Below, piece by piece: positions 1 through 9,055 of a stretch of 64,000 nucleotides of DNA. Position 1 is the stretch's first letter; each line of letters opens with the position of its first letter. Origin of the DNA: Thermoleophilaceae bacterium (GTDB lineage: Bacteria; Actinomycetota; Thermoleophilia; Solirubrobacterales; Thermoleophilaceae); contig JAUJOQ010000001.1 in assembly GCA_030447725.1 (NCBI GenBank), forward strand, positions 981,572-1,045,571, written 5' to 3'. Both the position numbers and the translations under genes were made by a program. The notes beneath the pieces are model-generated. The model saw nothing but the letters and a program-made list of their open reading frames with translations. It had not been told where the DNA came from and searched no databases.

Positions 1-94
1 GGGGCGGTGCCCCCCTTTGTCGTCATCGGGTTGCAAAGGGGGGCGGTGCCCCCCTTTGTCGTCATCGGGTTGCAAAGGGGGGCGGTGCCCCCCT
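1..94. repeat. 39-bp tandem repeat with hairpins (about 2.4 copies)
   Basis: A 39-bp unit is repeated without mismatch about 2.4 times from the left edge of the window; more copies may lie outside it. Each full unit contains a perfect 10-bp inverted repeat (CCCCCCTTTG and CAAAGGGGGG, arms at 10-19/34-43 and 49-58/73-82) around a 14-nt loop. Adjacent copies also form a G6/C6 hairpin across their junction (38-43 with 49-54). It lies upstream of the lipoprotein gene and I see no protein-coding evidence for it. It could be a dispersed intergenic element or a terminator array for a gene to the left. Confidence 0.85.
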
Positions 95-202
95 ATCTCT
101 TCAGCTTCCACTGCGGCCAACCTAGACTCGCCAATCCGCGGCGGGAAGCCTCCGGGCGCCTCTGTAATGAATCTGAAAGATCGCTCCTGTGCACTTCACG
201 GC

Positions 203-1204
203 ATGCCACATAGGCCGGCATCCGCATTGGCCTGCGCCCTCGGCCTGATGCTCGCGGCCGGCTGTGGCGGGTCGGAGGACGGTCTGGCGCCCGCCGCCGA
301 GCCCGCGGTCTCACCACCGCTCGCGCAGCGGCCTGCCGGCCGCGTGATCCCGATCGGCAACAAGCCCGAGGGCCTGGTGGCCGATCCCGAGACGCGGCTG
401 CTTGCCGTGGGCCTCACGAACCCGGACCTGCTTGCGCTGGTGGACATGGACACGCTGGAGGTCGTGCGCCGGATCCCCATGCCCGAGTCGCCGCGCCACC
501 TGAGGCTGGCTCGTCCGGGCGGGCCGGTGCTCGTCCCGGCCGAGCGCTCGGACCAGCTCGTCGAGGTGTTCCTTCCAGGCGGGCGCCTGCGGCGGACCGG
601 TGTGGGCGACTTCCCCCACGACGCCGCCTCGGACGGCCGGGGACGGGTGTTCGTGGGCGACGAGTCAGGCGACACCCTCTCTGTGGTCGAGGATGGTCGT
701 CGGGTGCAGCGGCTGTCCGCCCCGGTGCAACCCGGGGGAGTGGTGACCTCGGACGACGGTGGCCTGGTGTCCGTGGTCGGCGTGAGCGAGCGCGCCCTCG
801 AGCTGTTCGACTCCCGGAGCCTGCGCCGCCTGGGCAAGATCGACGTCGGCGTGGGTCCCACGCACGTGGTGGCGGACGGCGACCGGTTCTTCGTGGTCGA
901 CACCCGCGGCGACGGGCTGCTGGAGGTCCTCACCGAGCCTGAGCTGCGCATCCATCGTCGCACTCCTCTGCCGGGAGCCCCGTACGGAGTGACCGTCGAT
1001 CCGGCGCGCAAGCGCTTCTGGGTGACGCTGACGGAGACCAACGAGGTGGTCGAGCTGACCGACCGCCGCCGGCTGCGATCGTTTCCCACCGTTCGCCAGC
1101 CAAATACGGTGGCGGTGGACCCCGTCTCCGGGCGAGTCTTCGTGGCCAGCCGCAAGGACGGCACGCTGCAGATCATCGAGCCGCCGCCCCTCGGCGAAGG
1201 ATGA
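203..1204 (+). CDS. YncE-like beta-propeller lipoprotein
   Basis: Predicted secreted lipoprotein of 333 residues. The ATG at 203 is chosen because it gives a short basic N-terminus, a hydrophobic stretch and a lipobox LAAGC at about residues 19-23; the frame is open upstream but runs into the tandem repeats. The mature part shows repeated strand motifs of the kind seen in YncE/NHL propellers, such as [23 protein letters not shown] and [13 protein letters not shown], with no catalytic motif. Such proteins are thought to act as extracytoplasmic ligand-binding scaffolds. It ends 19 bp before the flavoprotein gene at 1224, so the two are probably cotranscribed. Substrate unknown. Confidence 0.75.
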   Translation: MPHRPASALACALGLMLAAGCGGSEDGLAPAAEPAVSPPLAQRPAGRVIPIGNKPEGLVADPETRLLAVGLTNPDLLALVDMDTLEVVRRIPMPESPRHLRLARPGGPVLVPAERSDQLVEVFLPGGRLRRTGVGDFPHDAASDGRGRVFVGDESGDTLSVVEDGRRVQRLSAPVQPGGVVTSDDGGLVSVVGVSERALELFDSRSLRRLGKIDVGVGPTHVVADGDRFFVVDTRGDGLLEVLTEPELRIHRRTPLPGAPYGVTVDPARKRFWVTLTETNEVVELTDRRRLRSFPTVRQPNTVAVDPVSGRVFVASRKDGTLQIIEPPPLGEG

Positions 1205-1223
1205 GAGAGGAACCCCTGAGACC

Positions 1224-2597
1224 ATGAGCGAGCGCAACTTCGACGTGATCGTGATCGGCGCCGGACCGGCGGGCGAGGTGGCCGCGGGGCGACTCGCCGA
1301 AGGCGGCTTGTCGGTGGCCATCGTGGAGCGAGAGCTGATCGGCGGCGAATGCTCGTTCTGGGCCTGCATGCCGTCGAAGGCGCTGCTGCGCCCGGCGGAG
1401 GCCCTCGCCGAGGTGCGCCGCGTGCCCGCCGCGTCACAGGCGGTCACAGGCGAGCTCGACGTGCCGGCGGCGCTCGCCCGCAGGGACGAGGTGATCCACG
1501 ACCTCGACGACTCCTCTCAGATCCCCTGGCTGGAGCGCAAGGGCATAACGCTGGTGCGCGAGCACGGCCGCCTCGACGGCGAGCGTCGCGTCCGCGCCGG
1601 CGACAGCGTGCTGGTTGCGGAGAAGGCGGTGCTGGTCTCCACCGGCAGCGGCGCTCTCATCCCGCCGATCGACGGGTTGCGCGAATCCGAGCCGTGGACG
1701 AACCGTGAGATCACCACCGCCAAGGAGGTGCCGCCGCGGCTCGCCGTGCTCGGCGGGGGCGTGGTGGGCGTGGAGATGGCCCAGGCGTGGAGCACTCTCG
1801 GCTCCCAGGTGACGCTGATCGAGGCGCTCGACACGCTGCTTTCGCGAGAGGAGCCTTTCGCGGGCGAACAGGTCGGCGACTCCCTGCGCCGGCGCGGAGT
1901 CGAAGTTCGCCTCGGGCAGAAGGCGACGGAGGTCAGCCGCACCGACGGCGAGGTGACCGTCACGCTCGAGCAGGGCCCGGCCGTGACCGCCGACGAGCTT
2001 CTGGTCGCGATCGGGCGCCGGCCGCTCACCGACGACCTCGGGGTCGACACGATCGGCCTGGAGCCCGGGAAGCCGATCGCGGTCGACGACCAGATGCGAG
2101 CCACCGAAGTCGATGGCGACTGGCTCTACGCCGTTGGCGACGTGAACGAGCGTGCTCTGCTCACTCACATGGGCAAGTACCAGGCCAGGGCGGCCGTCGA
2201 CGTGATCATGGGCAGGCAGGCGGCGGTGACCGCCGACGGACCGGTCTCGCCGAGGGTGATCTTCACCGACCCGCAGGTGGCCGCCGTGGGCCACACGCTC
2301 GACAGCGCTCAGGGCGAGGGGCTCAACGTGCGTGCAGTCGACGCCACGACGTCTGGCAACGCGGGCGGCAGCTTCTACGGCAAGGACGCTCCCGGCACCA
2401 CGCGGCTCGTGGTCGACGAGGACCGTGGCGTGATCGTGGGCGCCACCTTCACCGGGGCGGAGGTGGCCGACTTCCTGCACGCCGCCACCATCGCCGTGGT
2501 GGCCGAGGTGCCGCTCGAGAAGCTGTGGCACGCCGTGCCCTCCTTCCCGACGCGCAGCGAGGTCTGGCTGCAGCTTCTGGAGGAGTACGGGCTCTAA
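1224..2597 (+). CDS. FAD-dependent pyridine nucleotide-disulfide oxidoreductase (Lpd/MerA-like)
   Basis: 457-residue class I flavoprotein disulfide reductase. Visible features are the N-terminal FAD site [10 protein letters not shown] (about 12-21), a redox CXXXXC in [13 protein letters not shown] (about 41-53), an NAD(P) site [10 protein letters not shown] near 178, the second FAD motif YAVGDVN near 305 and a C-terminal dimerisation domain with HAVPSFPT, which holds the usual His. Length fits dihydrolipoamide dehydrogenase and mercuric reductase relatives. SFWA replaces the LNVG usual in true Lpd, so the substrate is uncertain; it could be a low-molecular-weight or protein disulfide. It follows the propeller lipoprotein by 19 bp. 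A purine-rich AGAGGAA lies about 12 nt before the ATG. Confidence 0.85.
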   Translation: MSERNFDVIVIGAGPAGEVAAGRLAEGGLSVAIVERELIGGECSFWACMPSKALLRPAEALAEVRRVPAASQAVTGELDVPAALARRDEVIHDLDDSSQIPWLERKGITLVREHGRLDGERRVRAGDSVLVAEKAVLVSTGSGALIPPIDGLRESEPWTNREITTAKEVPPRLAVLGGGVVGVEMAQAWSTLGSQVTLIEALDTLLSREEPFAGEQVGDSLRRRGVEVRLGQKATEVSRTDGEVTVTLEQGPAVTADELLVAIGRRPLTDDLGVDTIGLEPGKPIAVDDQMRATEVDGDWLYAVGDVNERALLTHMGKYQARAAVDVIMGRQAAVTADGPVSPRVIFTDPQVAAVGHTLDSAQGEGLNVRAVDATTSGNAGGSFYGKDAPGTTRLVVDEDRGVIVGATFTGAEVADFLHAATIAVVAEVPLEKLWHAVPSFPTRSEVWLQLLEEYGL

Positions 2598-2607
2598 GAG
2601 CCTTATG

Positions 2608-2637
2608 CCGTTACGGCAGCTATGCGCGCCGTAACGG
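2608..2637. terminator. 10-bp inverted repeat, terminator or operator
   Basis: Perfect arms CCGTTACGGC (2608-2617) and GCCGTAACGG (2628-2637) around a 10-nt spacer, 10 bp after the flavoprotein stop codon. No T-run follows, so it is either a GC-rich terminator-like hairpin or a protein-binding palindrome for the secreted-protein gene at 2710. A smaller CTGGTC/GACCAG inverted repeat (2677-2696) lies just before that gene's ribosome-binding site and could affect access to it. Confidence 0.55.
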
Positions 2638-2709
2638 ATCGTGGTTTGCATTACAAGCACGTAAGGGGCAGCCTCGCTGGTCAGCCATGCGACCAGAGGG
2701 GATGCTCCC

Positions 2710-3987
2710 GTGAGGACGAGGAAATCGAGGCTGGCCGCGCTGGCCATGACCGTCACGCTGGCGGCGCTGTCGGTGTCGATCGTCGCCTCCGCCCAGGACG
2801 ACGAGGGGACCACTGAGAGCGCCCCTCAGGGCGAGACGCTCAAGAAGGCCAACCAGACGATCACGAGTGCGTCGCGGGTAGACCTGACGAGGGACTTCGC
2901 GACGCTGCCGCTGCACAAGGGCACCGTGGGCGAAGAGACCGTGTGGTTCGTGATCACCGACGTCTCCGACGCGAAGCTCGCGCGGAGGCTGGGCGTGAAC
3001 CACTCTCCGAAGCTGAGCAACATCAGCCTGGGCTGTCCCGCCTGCGCCCAGACTGTGAAGTCGAGCAATCCGATACTTGGCGAGGCGCCCGTCGAGTTCG
3101 AGGGAGCCCCTGACTTCAGCCCCACGCGCACCGTGGTCGGTGGCCCGACCTCCTTCCCACCGCAGTCTTTCGCCGTCGGAGCGATCGGTGGCGCCAACTA
3201 CAGCCCGTTCGTGACCGTCGAAGGCACGGGCATCGTCTACAACGCGCCGATCGTGGCCACCGGTGACGGTCCCTTCGACGTCACCACCCACGAGAACACC
3301 CATGACCGGACGCTGGCCATCGACACGGAGAAGATGACCACCGACCACCTCTTCATCCGCGGCTTCGCCAACGGGCAGCCGATCCTCTACCTGAGCTTCG
3401 AGTCCTCGGATGCCTTCACGGCGGTGATCGAGCGCAGCACCTTCGTCCCCGCGCTGACCGACGCGCCGTTTCCGAACGGTGGCGGTGACCCCGACTCGGC
3501 ACGAGCGTCCATCTTCACCTTCGTGAATGCAAAGACCGGCCTCGAGGACGATCCGCCCGCTCGTGGAGCATCGGACGGCGTGGGACGCTCGCAGGGGCTG
3601 ACTCACGCCATGAAGGGAGGCTTTCCCGGCCGCGACGCGGCGGTTGCGAACCCCGAGGTGCTGGAGGTGTTCCGGCGCGGCGCGGACGTGAGCAACATCT
3701 TCGACGTCTTTCCGACCAACAACCGGCCCCAGGACCGCCGCGAGTACAGCCCGCTGTGGGATCTCCAGGTCGGCGTGTACAGCGACGCCGCGGTGGCCGA
3801 AGGGCTCAACGGGCTCAAGACAGACGCCAACGAGGTCCGGCGGTTCGCGTCCAGGGGGCTCGTGACCGCCCCCGGCGGCGAGGATCCGCTGGGCTCGGCG
3901 AACATCCTCATCAACTGCCCCGCGCTCGGGTTCCTGGAATCGGCGCCGCGAGGGCCGCGAACCACCATCCCCGGCGTCCAGCCGTAG
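2710..3987 (+). CDS. Secreted protein of unknown function
   Basis: 425 residues starting at GTG, with AGAGGGG (2695-2701) about 8 nt upstream. Residues 1-28 form a Sec signal peptide (two basic residues, a long hydrophobic run, cleavage probably after ASA); the mature chain is soluble-looking, acidic and without further membrane helices. It contains a CPAC pair near residue 115, which might form a disulfide or bind metal. I do not assign a family with confidence. It lies 58 bp before the ferritin-like pair, so a role in the same extracytoplasmic process is plausible but not shown. Confidence 0.7.
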   Translation: MRTRKSRLAALAMTVTLAALSVSIVASAQDDEGTTESAPQGETLKKANQTITSASRVDLTRDFATLPLHKGTVGEETVWFVITDVSDAKLARRLGVNHSPKLSNISLGCPACAQTVKSSNPILGEAPVEFEGAPDFSPTRTVVGGPTSFPPQSFAVGAIGGANYSPFVTVEGTGIVYNAPIVATGDGPFDVTTHENTHDRTLAIDTEKMTTDHLFIRGFANGQPILYLSFESSDAFTAVIERSTFVPALTDAPFPNGGGDPDSARASIFTFVNAKTGLEDDPPARGASDGVGRSQGLTHAMKGGFPGRDAAVANPEVLEVFRRGADVSNIFDVFPTNNRPQDRREYSPLWDLQVGVYSDAAVAEGLNGLKTDANEVRRFASRGLVTAPGGEDPLGSANILINCPALGFLESAPRGPRTTIPGVQP

Positions 3988-4045
3988 ACGAGCAACTGCA
4001 TCCGTCGGCCGATTAGGCCGGCCCAGTGCTGAAAAGGAGTAACCC

Positions 4046-4777
4046 ATGCCAGAGCCGATGACCACCGCCCCAGATCGCGAGCGACCGGGAGCAATGGAGG
4101 ACCTGGCGCGCGATCCAGGCTCTCGCAGGCGATTTCTGAGGATGGTGGGGGGTGCGGGAGCGGCTAGCGCGTTTGCGGTCTTCCTGGCGGCCTGCAACGA
4201 CGACGACGGAGGTGGCGGAGGCGGGAGCAGTTCCGCCCCCGAGGTCGCGAGTCCCGGCGGCGTCGCTTCCAATCGGGACAGGGGAGGGGACCCGAAGGAG
4301 GGCACGAGCGACATAGAGATCCTCAACTACGCGCTCGCGCTCGAGAACCTGGAGACGTCCTTCTACGGCAAGGTGATCGAGAGCGGCCTCTTCAGGGGCG
4401 CCCAGCTCGACCTGATCAAGAAGTTCGCCGACAACGAGCGCCAGCATCGCGAGCTCCTGGAGGCGACGGTGAAGAAGCTCGGCGGCACGCCGGTCGCGCC
4501 GGTAAAGACGACCTTCCCCCTCGAGAGCGCGCGCAGCGTGCTCAGGCTGGCCGCGACGATCGAGAACGGCGGCGCCGCGGCCTACCTCGGCCAGGCCAAC
4601 CGGATCCGGGACAAGGAGGTTCTCGCTGCGGCACTCTCGATCCACTCGGTCGAGGCGCGACACGCGGCCACCCTCAACGGTCTGATCGGCCTGCCGCCGA
4701 CGCCGCAGGGCAGCTTCGCGGTGCCGCTCTCGATGGAGGAGGTCCTGACCACCGTCCAGCAGTTCATCGTCTCCTGA
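4046..4777 (+). CDS. Tat-exported ferritin-like lipoprotein, cassette 1 member A
   Basis: 243 residues. The N-terminus carries a twin-arginine motif (SRRRFLRM, about 26-33) followed by a hydrophobic stretch and lipobox LAAC, then a Gly-rich linker, so it should be folded in the cytoplasm, exported by Tat and lipid-anchored outside. The rest is a four-helix ferritin-like domain (Pfam Ferritin_2 type) with LNYALALENLETSFY, DNERQHRE and HSVEARHAA, which provide the Glu and ExxH carboxylate/His ligands expected for a di-iron site. An AAAGGAG sequence precedes the ATG. It is followed by a second ferritin-like gene. Function in iron handling or oxidative stress is inferred from the fold. Confidence 0.85.
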   Translation: MPEPMTTAPDRERPGAMEDLARDPGSRRRFLRMVGGAGAASAFAVFLAACNDDDGGGGGGSSSAPEVASPGGVASNRDRGGDPKEGTSDIEILNYALALENLETSFYGKVIESGLFRGAQLDLIKKFADNERQHRELLEATVKKLGGTPVAPVKTTFPLESARSVLRLAATIENGGAAAYLGQANRIRDKEVLAAALSIHSVEARHAATLNGLIGLPPTPQGSFAVPLSMEEVLTTVQQFIVS

Positions 4778-4806
4778 TGTCCAGCCTCCTCCGAAAGGAA
4801 CGTCCC

Positions 4807-5433
4807 ATGACCCTTGCGACTCCCGCCGCCGGAAACCTGAACGCCATCGAGGTGCACGGCATCACCCGCGGGAGCTTCATCCTGCGCAGCGCGTTCGCCG
4901 TCGGCACCGTCTACAGCGCCGGGGCCATCGGTCCGTACGTCAGGCACGCTCTGGCTCAGGGCAACGCGGGCGACATCGACGTGCTCAACTTCGCCCTGAC
5001 CCTCGAGTTGCTTGAGACGGCGTTCTACAAGCGAGCGCTCGGCCTCCGGCTTAGCAGCGAGGTTCGGGAGATGGCGCAAACGTTCGGCACGCACGAGCGC
5101 GAGCATGTCGCCGCCATCAAGGAGACCATCAACGGGCTCGGCGGCAAGCCGGACAGCGCGCCGAAGTTCTCGTTCCCGCTCTCCGACGAGCGCTCCTTCC
5201 TCGCCCTCGCCCAGACACTGGAGGAGACCGGGGTATCCGCTTACAACGGCGCCGCCGGCCAGATCCAGGCGCCCGAGGTGCTGGCCGCCGCCGGCCAGAT
5301 CGTCCAGATCGAGGCCCGGCACGCTGCAGCGATACGCACCGCGCGCAGCCAGGCCCCGGCGCCGCTGGCGTTCGACAAGTCCCTCGAGATGGAGCAGGTG
5401 CTCGAGGCGGCGAAGCCCTTCTTGAAGACCTGA
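4807..5433 (+). CDS. Ferritin-like protein, cassette 1 member B
   Basis: 208 residues of the Ferritin_2 type. The ATG at 4807 is preferred because GAAAGGAA lies about 8 nt upstream; an in-frame ATG at 4777 overlaps the previous stop and would add ten residues. The N-terminus has a moderately hydrophobic segment (about 21-45) ending near HALAQ, which may be a signal sequence without the twin Arg seen in its partner. The domain keeps LNFALTLELLETAFY, THEREHVAA and QIEARHAAA, the putative metal ligands. It is closely paralogous to the gene at 14823, and the A-B order matches the second cassette. A hairpin terminator candidate follows. Confidence 0.82.
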   Translation: MTLATPAAGNLNAIEVHGITRGSFILRSAFAVGTVYSAGAIGPYVRHALAQGNAGDIDVLNFALTLELLETAFYKRALGLRLSSEVREMAQTFGTHEREHVAAIKETINGLGGKPDSAPKFSFPLSDERSFLALAQTLEETGVSAYNGAAGQIQAPEVLAAAGQIVQIEARHAAAIRTARSQAPAPLAFDKSLEMEQVLEAAKPFLKT

Positions 5434-5446
5434 CGCGGTCAAGCGG

Positions 5447-5473
5447 CGAAACGGGCCGCTCCGCCCCGTTTCG
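5447..5473 (+). terminator. Hairpin terminator after ferritin-like cassette 1
   Basis: Perfect 9-bp arms CGAAACGGG (5447-5455) and CCCGTTTCG (5465-5473) around a 9-nt loop, 13 bp after the stop codon at 5433. There is no T-tract after the stem, as is common for actinobacterial terminators. Confidence 0.6.
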
Positions 5474-5588
5474 TCACGAGGCCTGCCCGCGAGACGTCCC
5501 GTCCGGCGCCGGACCGTCCCTCCTATGGGGTCCGTGCGCCGTGACGGGGCCCCCGTTGGGGGCAGACCTCGGTGAAGGCGAGGGCGGA

Positions 5589-5594
5589 TATACT
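5589..5594 (+). promoter_or_regulatory. TATACT -10 element upstream of the LysR gene
   Basis: TATACT is a near-consensus -10 box in otherwise GC-rich DNA and would give a 5' untranslated region of roughly 120 nt for the LysR gene. No good -35 is visible. A GCCCCC-GTT-GGGGGC hairpin (5549-5563) lies just upstream. The remainder of 5434-5719 holds nothing else I recognise. Confidence 0.45.
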
Positions 5595-5719
5595 CGCCGG
5601 GCGCCGTCGGCTCGGTCCACCGGCAAGTGCCCGCGCGCGGTGCGTCTCGAAGCTATGAGCCACCGCAGAACAGGCAGGGGTCCAAGGGCCGTAGGGAACT
5701 ACCGGTGATCGGTACCGGG

Positions 5720-6700
5720 ATGCTGGACGTGCGCCGGCTCGAGATGCTGCTGGAGGTCGCGCGGACGGGCAGCTTCGCCGCGGCGGCGGAATCGATGTCC
5801 TTCACGCCATCCGCCGTGTCCCAGCAGATGTGCGCGCTCGAGCGAGCCACCAAGGTGGCTCTGTTCTCGCGCGGCGCGCGGGGAGTGACGCTGACCGAGG
5901 CCGGACGATCCCTGTGCATACACGCGGAGGCGGTCACGAGGCGCCTCGCGGAGGCAGAGGCGGAGCTCGAGGCCCTAGGCGGCCTGAGCGACGCGCGGTT
6001 GCGCTTCGGATCCTTCTCGAGCGCCACCGGCGCCTTCGCGGCGGAGGCGTACCGCATCTTCCGCGAGCGCTACCCGGAGGCCGAGGTCTGCTTCAGCGAC
6101 GCGGAGCCCTACGAGAACGTTGCCCTGTTGAGTGAGAACAAGCTCGACCTCGCGGTGGTCTTCGAGCTCGACGACTGGCCCTCTCACATGGACTATCGCG
6201 GGATCAACGCGTGCCGGGAGCCGCAGTTCGAATGCGTTCCGCTCTTCGACGATCCCTGCATGTTGGTGCTTCCGGTCGACCATCCGCTTGCGGCGCAGGA
6301 CACGATTGCCCTCGCCCAGCTGGCCGGCGAACGGGTTCTCGCGGCCACCCCTTGGGAGCGGAGCCTGCGGAGGATCTGCGCCGAGGCGGATGTCGAGCCC
6401 GAGTTCGACCTCTCGTGTCAAAGCACCGGCTTCGAGGCCCTGCAGGCCCTCGTGTCGATCGGGCATGGCCTCACCTTCATGCCCAGGCTCTCGCTCGGCT
6501 GGCTTCGCGAGGACCTTGTCGCACGACCGGTCGAGCGAGCACCCGTAAGGCACGTGAAGACCGCGGTTCGCGCCGCGGCCAATCGTTCGTCCGCCAGCCA
6601 GGCCATGCTGGAGATCCTCACCCGTGTCACGGAGGGGCTCGGATTGAGCGACGTGGTCGAGGGCCAGGGCGCCGATCTGAAAACGGCGCTCGCTTCATAG
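5720..6700 (+). CDS. LysR-family transcriptional regulator
   Basis: 326 residues from the ATG at 5720, which begins the conserved MLDVRRLEMLLEVARTGSF helix; open frame extends upstream to 5627 but does not look like protein. Residues 1-60 form the winged helix-turn-helix with SFTPSAVSQQ in the recognition region; the rest is a periplasmic-binding-protein-like effector domain. It lies tail to tail with the GMC oxidoreductase, seven bases apart, so it is not the usual divergent arrangement and its targets cannot be read from position. The sugar-oxidation operon next door is a candidate. Ligand unknown. Confidence 0.85.
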   Translation: MLDVRRLEMLLEVARTGSFAAAAESMSFTPSAVSQQMCALERATKVALFSRGARGVTLTEAGRSLCIHAEAVTRRLAEAEAELEALGGLSDARLRFGSFSSATGAFAAEAYRIFRERYPEAEVCFSDAEPYENVALLSENKLDLAVVFELDDWPSHMDYRGINACREPQFECVPLFDDPCMLVLPVDHPLAAQDTIALAQLAGERVLAATPWERSLRRICAEADVEPEFDLSCQSTGFEALQALVSIGHGLTFMPRLSLGWLREDLVARPVERAPVRHVKTAVRAAANRSSASQAMLEILTRVTEGLGLSDVVEGQGADLKTALAS

Positions 6701-6707
6701 CCCGCGC

Positions 6708-8369
6708 TCACACCGGCGTCGCCCCCACTCGCTTACGCGCGAGACGCTCGGCCAGCCGGGAGGCCAGGGCCATCACCGTCAGCGCGGGGTTGGCGCTGCC
6801 CTGGGTCGGCATCGTGCTGCCATCGGCGACGAACAGGTTGGTAACCGCCCAGGCCCGGTGGTCTGAGTCCACGACGCTCGACTCAGGAGAGTCGCCCATC
6901 CGACAGCCGCCGACGAGGTGGGCGTATCGCTCGATGGTGAGCAGCTCCTCCGCCCCGGCCGCTTCCCAGATCTCCTCGAGCTTGCGCTTCGCCCAAGCGA
7001 TGTTCAGGCGGTCGTTCTCGCACTGCGTGTAGTCGATACGGGCGATCGGCAGGCCGCTCTGATCGCGTTCGTCGGCGAGCGTCACCCGGTTGTCGGGGCG
7101 CGCCAGCAGCTCGTTGAGCACGCCCAGCGTCGACCAGTGGTTGTAGTCGCGCATGTACTCGCGCAGGGCGTATCCCCAGTGGCCGTCGGCCACCACGTGC
7201 TCCGCCCACCCGATCGGGAGCGGGCCCAAGGTCTGGATCGAGAAGCCGCGCGAGAAGCCACGCGCCTCGTCGGTCTCGTAGAACTGCTCCGAGGAGACCT
7301 CGGGTGGAGGCGCCTTGTACATCCGAAGCGTCTCCGGGAAGCGCCCCGCCACCTGCGGGGCGCCCTGGACCATGAGATAGCGGCCCACCTGGTCCTCGCC
7401 GTTTGCCAGCCCGTTCGGGAACCTGCTGCTGTGGGAGTTCAGCAGCAGGCGGGGCGACTCGATCGAGTAGCCGGCCACGGCGACGGCCTCCGCGCGCTGG
7501 AAGCGCTCGCTCCCGTCCTGCAAGTAGGCCACGCCGGTACACCGCCCGGCACCGTCGATCTCCACCCGGGTCGCCATGCTGTCGGCCCTGATCTCGGCGC
7601 CGTGCGCCAGCGCGTCGGGCACGTGGGTCACAAGGGGGCTCGCCTTTGCACCGACCTTGCAGCCCTGCAGGCAGAAGCCCCGGTAGATGCAGTGCGGCCG
7701 GTTGCCGAAGGCCCCGTTCGTGATAGCCACGGGTCCCACCCTCATCTCGACTCCGGCGCGGCGCGCCCCCGACCAGGCGCGCTCCGCGCCTCCGCTGACC
7801 GGATGCGGCCCGTGCGGGTAGCCGTGAGGATCCCCCCAGGGCCACGACTGGCCGGCCACCGGAAGCTCTCGCTCGACCTGCTCGTAGTGGGGCTTGAGCT
7901 CTTCGTAGGAGATGGGCCAGTCGGCGCCCACGCCATCGCGTGTCAGGGTCTCGAAGTCCGAAGGGTGAAATCGCGGGGCGTAGCCGGCGTAGTGGACCAT
8001 CGAGCCACCGACCCCGCGGCCCGAGTTGTTCTTGCCCATCTCGACCGGATCCTCCCCGCCGACGATGCGATTCTGCGTCCAGAACAGCGGATGCGAGCCG
8101 GCCTCGTCTGAGACCCAGTCGCTGTCCGGATCCCAGAACGGCCCTGCTTCGATCACCACGATGCGCCAGCCGCGCCGGGCCAGCCGCTGCGCGAGCGTGG
8201 CTCCCCCCGCACCGCAGCCGACGATCACGAGGTCGACCGCGTCCCGATCGCGGTAGGTGCGCATCGTGGCGCGCCCGGGCACCCCGCGCCGGTGCGGATC
8301 GAGGAGGTTGCGGGAGTCGTTGTCTTCCGGGCCGACCGACCCCTTCAGCGCGAGCTTGAAGTCCCTCAC
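6708..8369 (-). CDS. GMC-family FAD oxidoreductase
   Basis: 553 residues from a GTG whose GTGA overlaps the stop of the preceding gene. An FAD-binding GCGAGGATLA is near residues 51-60, followed by the ribose-binding Glu in VVIEAG. The C-terminal GMC domain has the likely catalytic His in HLVGGCRMG and Asn in SANPALT, the His/Asn pair found in many sugar and alcohol dehydrogenases of this superfamily. With the small-subunit gene just upstream it resembles the catalytic subunit of gluconate 2-dehydrogenase-type enzymes, which oxidise sugars or sugar acids. There is no signal peptide, so it is cytoplasmic unless carried by a partner. Substrate is inferred only. Confidence 0.85.
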   Translation of the reverse strand: MRDFKLALKGSVGPEDNDSRNLLDPHRRGVPGRATMRTYRDRDAVDLVIVGCGAGGATLAQRLARRGWRIVVIEAGPFWDPDSDWVSDEAGSHPLFWTQNRIVGGEDPVEMGKNNSGRGVGGSMVHYAGYAPRFHPSDFETLTRDGVGADWPISYEELKPHYEQVERELPVAGQSWPWGDPHGYPHGPHPVSGGAERAWSGARRAGVEMRVGPVAITNGAFGNRPHCIYRGFCLQGCKVGAKASPLVTHVPDALAHGAEIRADSMATRVEIDGAGRCTGVAYLQDGSERFQRAEAVAVAGYSIESPRLLLNSHSSRFPNGLANGEDQVGRYLMVQGAPQVAGRFPETLRMYKAPPPEVSSEQFYETDEARGFSRGFSIQTLGPLPIGWAEHVVADGHWGYALREYMRDYNHWSTLGVLNELLARPDNRVTLADERDQSGLPIARIDYTQCENDRLNIAWAKRKLEEIWEAAGAEELLTIERYAHLVGGCRMGDSPESSVVDSDHRAWAVTNLFVADGSTMPTQGSANPALTVMALASRLAERLARKRVGATPV

Positions 8370-9055
8370 TCGAGGCCCCGCACCGGCACGTCGATCGCCG
8401 GATCGACCGAGAACTCCTCATCAGCCTCCCCAGCGTCTCTGAGGCCGACTCCCAATCGCGCGTGGCCGCGTGGATACGCCGGCCCTCCGAAGCCGATCTC
8501 ATTCCAAGACCATGGGTGTGAGTAGAAGGCGGCCACGACATCTCGCATCGCGACCGTCCACGCTCGCCCGATCGGCAGCTCATCCCACACGCCGCCCCGC
8601 AGCTCTCCCGCCGAGAAGGCCCCACAGACCTGACTGCGCACGTCGTGCGGCGCGGCTGCGAAGGAGGCGCATCCGTGCTCGAGCGCGGCTTCGTCGAGTC
8701 CCCGGGCCACGAGCTTCCACGCGTCGGCGTCAGCAGGCATGTCGGCGTAGCGGTAGCCCTCGAGGCGACCCTCGTGCAACTTCTCGTCGATCATCCCGAG
8801 CACCGGCACCCGCGGATCGGAGTCCTGCGCCATCACCGTGTCGCAGAAGGCCTCGAGCGTCGCGCCCTCGTCCGCGTCGAAGACCCTCAGAGGCGGCGCG
8901 TCGATGCGCAGCCTCGCGAGCACGATCCGACGCGTCGCCTCGTCCCAGTGATCGGCCTGAGCCAGCACGTCGTGGTCGGGGTACCGTCCCCGCATCTGCG
9001 GGGCGGTGCCGCGGCGCTGGCGGCACAGTCCGCTCGGCGGGCCGGCCTTCGCCAT
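8366..9055 (-). CDS. Gluconate 2-dehydrogenase subunit 3-like protein
   Basis: 229 residues. The ATG at 9055 overlaps the stop of the upstream membrane protein (ATGA) and its own stop overlaps the GMC start (GTGA). The alpha-helical sequence with LEAFCDTVMAQDSD, YRYADMPADADAW and a C-terminal FYSHPWSWNEIGFGGPAYPRG is typical of the gamma/subunit 3 family that partners GMC flavoproteins. In classical enzymes this subunit carries the Tat signal that exports the complex; here no twin-Arg signal is seen, suggesting that this complex stays inside or uses the adjacent membrane protein as anchor. Confidence 0.75.
   Translation of the reverse strand: MAKAGPPSGLCRQRRGTAPQMRGRYPDHDVLAQADHWDEATRRIVLARLRIDAPPLRVFDADEGATLEAFCDTVMAQDSDPRVPVLGMIDEKLHEGRLEGYRYADMPADADAWKLVARGLDEAALEHGCASFAAAPHDVRSQVCGAFSAGELRGGVWDELPIGRAWTVAMRDVVAAFYSHPWSWNEIGFGGPAYPRGHARLGVGLRDAGEADEEFSVDPAIDVPVRGLE

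Noticed and set aside
196-1437. Long minus-strand open frame across the lipoprotein and flavoprotein genes
   Set aside because: Arg/Ser/Pro-rich translation with no domain; it is the antisense of well-supported genes in high-GC DNA.
5434-5719. tRNA or small RNA in the gap before the LysR gene
   Set aside because: No cloverleaf or T-loop-like GTTCGA sequence; only a terminator hairpin, a small hairpin and a -10 box are visible.
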